Translations under genes and position numbers: made by a program | The notes under the pieces: generated by a model | Told to the model about the DNA's origin: nothing | The model's database searches: none | The model's input: the letters and a program-made list of their open reading frames with translations, nothing else | Source: an uncultured Collinsella sp. | GTDB taxonomy: Bacteria > Actinomycetota > Coriobacteriia > Coriobacteriales > Coriobacteriaceae | Length of the DNA: 64,000 nt | Direction of reading: 5' to 3' | NCBI GenBank assembly: GCA_958408685.1 | Contig: CATYLC010000011.1 | Span: 4,005 to 68,004, forward strand | Shown here: positions 63,214 through 64,000 of the stretch, in pieces | Layout of the letters: every line of letters starts with the position of its first letter | Position numbering within the stretch: the stretch's first letter is position 1

Positions 63214-63801
63214 ATGAGCGATTATGCAGACCAAACGGTCGCCGTGCTGGCGGTCCAAGGCGCTTTTGCCGAGCACGAGGCAAGACTATCCGGGCTTGGC
63301 GCACACTGTATTGAGCTGAGGCAGGCGGCTGATTTGAAGCAGGACTTTGACCGTCTGGTACTTCCCGGCGGCGAGTCCACCGTTCAAGGGAAGCTGCTTG
63401 CCGAGCTCGGCATGCTCGAGGAGCTTCGTGCCCGTATCGCTGAAGGCATGCCCGTCCTGGGCACCTGCGCCGGCTTGATTCTGCTGGCGCGCGACCTTGC
63501 CGCCCACGACGATAAGGGGACGCCGCGCCTGGCAACCATGGATGTGCTCGTCGAGCGCAATGCCTACGGCAGGCAGCTCGGCAGCTTTCGAACCAAGGGG
63601 CAGGTAGCCGGCATCGACGGTGAAGTGCCGCTGACGTTTATCCGCGCGCCCCGCATCGTTGAGGTGCACGGCGATGCCGAGGCCCTGGCCGAAGTCGATG
63701 GCCGCATCGTCGCCGCCCGCCAAGACAACCAGCTCGGCGTAACCTTCCACCCCGAACTCGACGAAGACACCCGCCTCCACGAACTCTTCCTCCAAATGTA
63801 G
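63214..63801 (+). CDS. pdxT: Pyridoxal 5'-phosphate synthase glutaminase subunit PdxT
   Basis: A 195-residue class I glutamine amidotransferase subunit. AVLAVQGAFAEHEARL, LVLPGGESTVQGKL, nucleophile Cys in LGTCAGLILLA, and FHPELDED (His/Glu of the triad) are present. It hydrolyses glutamine and channels ammonia to PdxS in the 12+12 complex. AAAGGA precedes the ATG. It ends the operon; a long palindrome follows 25 bases later. Confidence 0.96.
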   Translation: MSDYADQTVAVLAVQGAFAEHEARLSGLGAHCIELRQAADLKQDFDRLVLPGGESTVQGKLLAELGMLEELRARIAEGMPVLGTCAGLILLARDLAAHDDKGTPRLATMDVLVERNAYGRQLGSFRTKGQVAGIDGEVPLTFIRAPRIVEVHGDAEALAEVDGRIVAARQDNQLGVTFHPELDEDTRLHELFLQM

Positions 63802-63825
63802 GCATCGAAATCAACAAACGAAACG

Positions 63826-63887
63826 AGAGTGGATGATCTCCCACTTTGAGCTTGAATGCAGGCTCAAACCGGGAGATCATCCACTCT
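63826..63887. repeat. Long palindrome after pdxT
   Basis: AGAGTGGATGATCTCCC (63826-63842) is the exact reverse complement of 63871-63887, and TTTGAGC/GCTCAAA extend the stem inside. It may end the pdxST transcript, but there is no T run, so it may be a REP-like element. Beyond it (to 64000) I see no gene. Confidence 0.7.
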
Positions 63888-64000
63888 TGTTCTATGTAGT
63901 CGTTTAAGAACGTCCCCAATGACTACAAGGAGTGTCCCAAGCTGCCGGCAGAGACGATATGAGCAGGACATAAAAACATTGAGAGCCCCTGCTGCATGAA

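Noticed and set aside
62198..63535. 445-codon minus-strand frame over pdxS-pdxT
   Set aside because: Antisense to two certain genes.
1..64000. CRISPR array, rRNA, tRNA, complete IS element
   Set aside because: I looked for regularly spaced repeats, cloverleaf-like stretches and transposase motifs and found none; a tRNA or small RNA could still be missed by eye.

Overview
The window looks like chromosome of a high-GC Coriobacteriia member, most likely Collinsella. This is inferred from the GC-rich codon use, anaerobic gut-type metabolism (Etf-linked lactate oxidation, rubrerythrin, iron alcohol dehydrogenase), a single-chain PurL and many strong AGGAGG/AAGGGGG ribosome sites. I saw no rRNA, tRNA, CRISPR array, complete insertion sequence or prophage. 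Almost all of the sequence is coding, and genes sit in short operons on both strands.

Left part (1-16.9 kb). A class II fructose-bisphosphate aldolase is cut by the left edge. A minus-strand operon follows: a RecJ-RecQ-like fusion, the (p)ppGpp synthetase/hydrolase and a glyoxalase II-like hydrolase. Next come a bile-acid/sodium symporter family protein, cutC with a GalT-like gene, a complete branched-chain amino acid ABC transporter (livJ-H-M-G-F) with a small remnant of a second livJ upstream, and homoserine dehydrogenase.

Middle part (17-33 kb). An SDR oxidoreductase, a CPA2 antiporter, PurL, an EamA exporter, a GGDEF protein, a KdgT-type permease, azlCD, an HD hydrolase, and an FAD oxidase-EtfB-EtfA(ferredoxin) operon laid out like the electron-confurcating lactate dehydrogenase of acetogens.

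Accessory part (33-43 kb). A cluster of small secreted or anchored proteins of unknown function (33.0-36.2 kb) and a DUF554 membrane protein precede a three-gene cassette: a TerB_N/TerB_C protein, a BrxC/BrxD-family ATPase and a large Lhr/BrxHI-type helicase. This cassette is the best candidate for an incompletely described DNA-processing or defence system: it carries the BREX-type ATPase and helicase but none of the BREX methylase, PglZ or PglW genes.

Right part (43-64 kb). Elp3 with a spermidine synthase-like protein, an XRE regulator with a DUF4097 protein, two methyltransferases including TrmB, a Ski2-like DUF3516 helicase, a DUF2130 coiled-coil nuclease-like protein, a phosphoesterase, a HIRAN protein with a 59-residue basic partner, ALDH and iron-ADH, rubrerythrin, a PD-(D/E)XK-like protein, and the vitamin B6 locus pdxR/pdxS-pdxT.

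Three copies of an exactly 123-bp palindromic repeat (49454-49576, 59187-59309, 60607-60729) share terminal inverted repeats and a central CCGCAGGTA. Two of them supply the stop codons of neighbouring genes.
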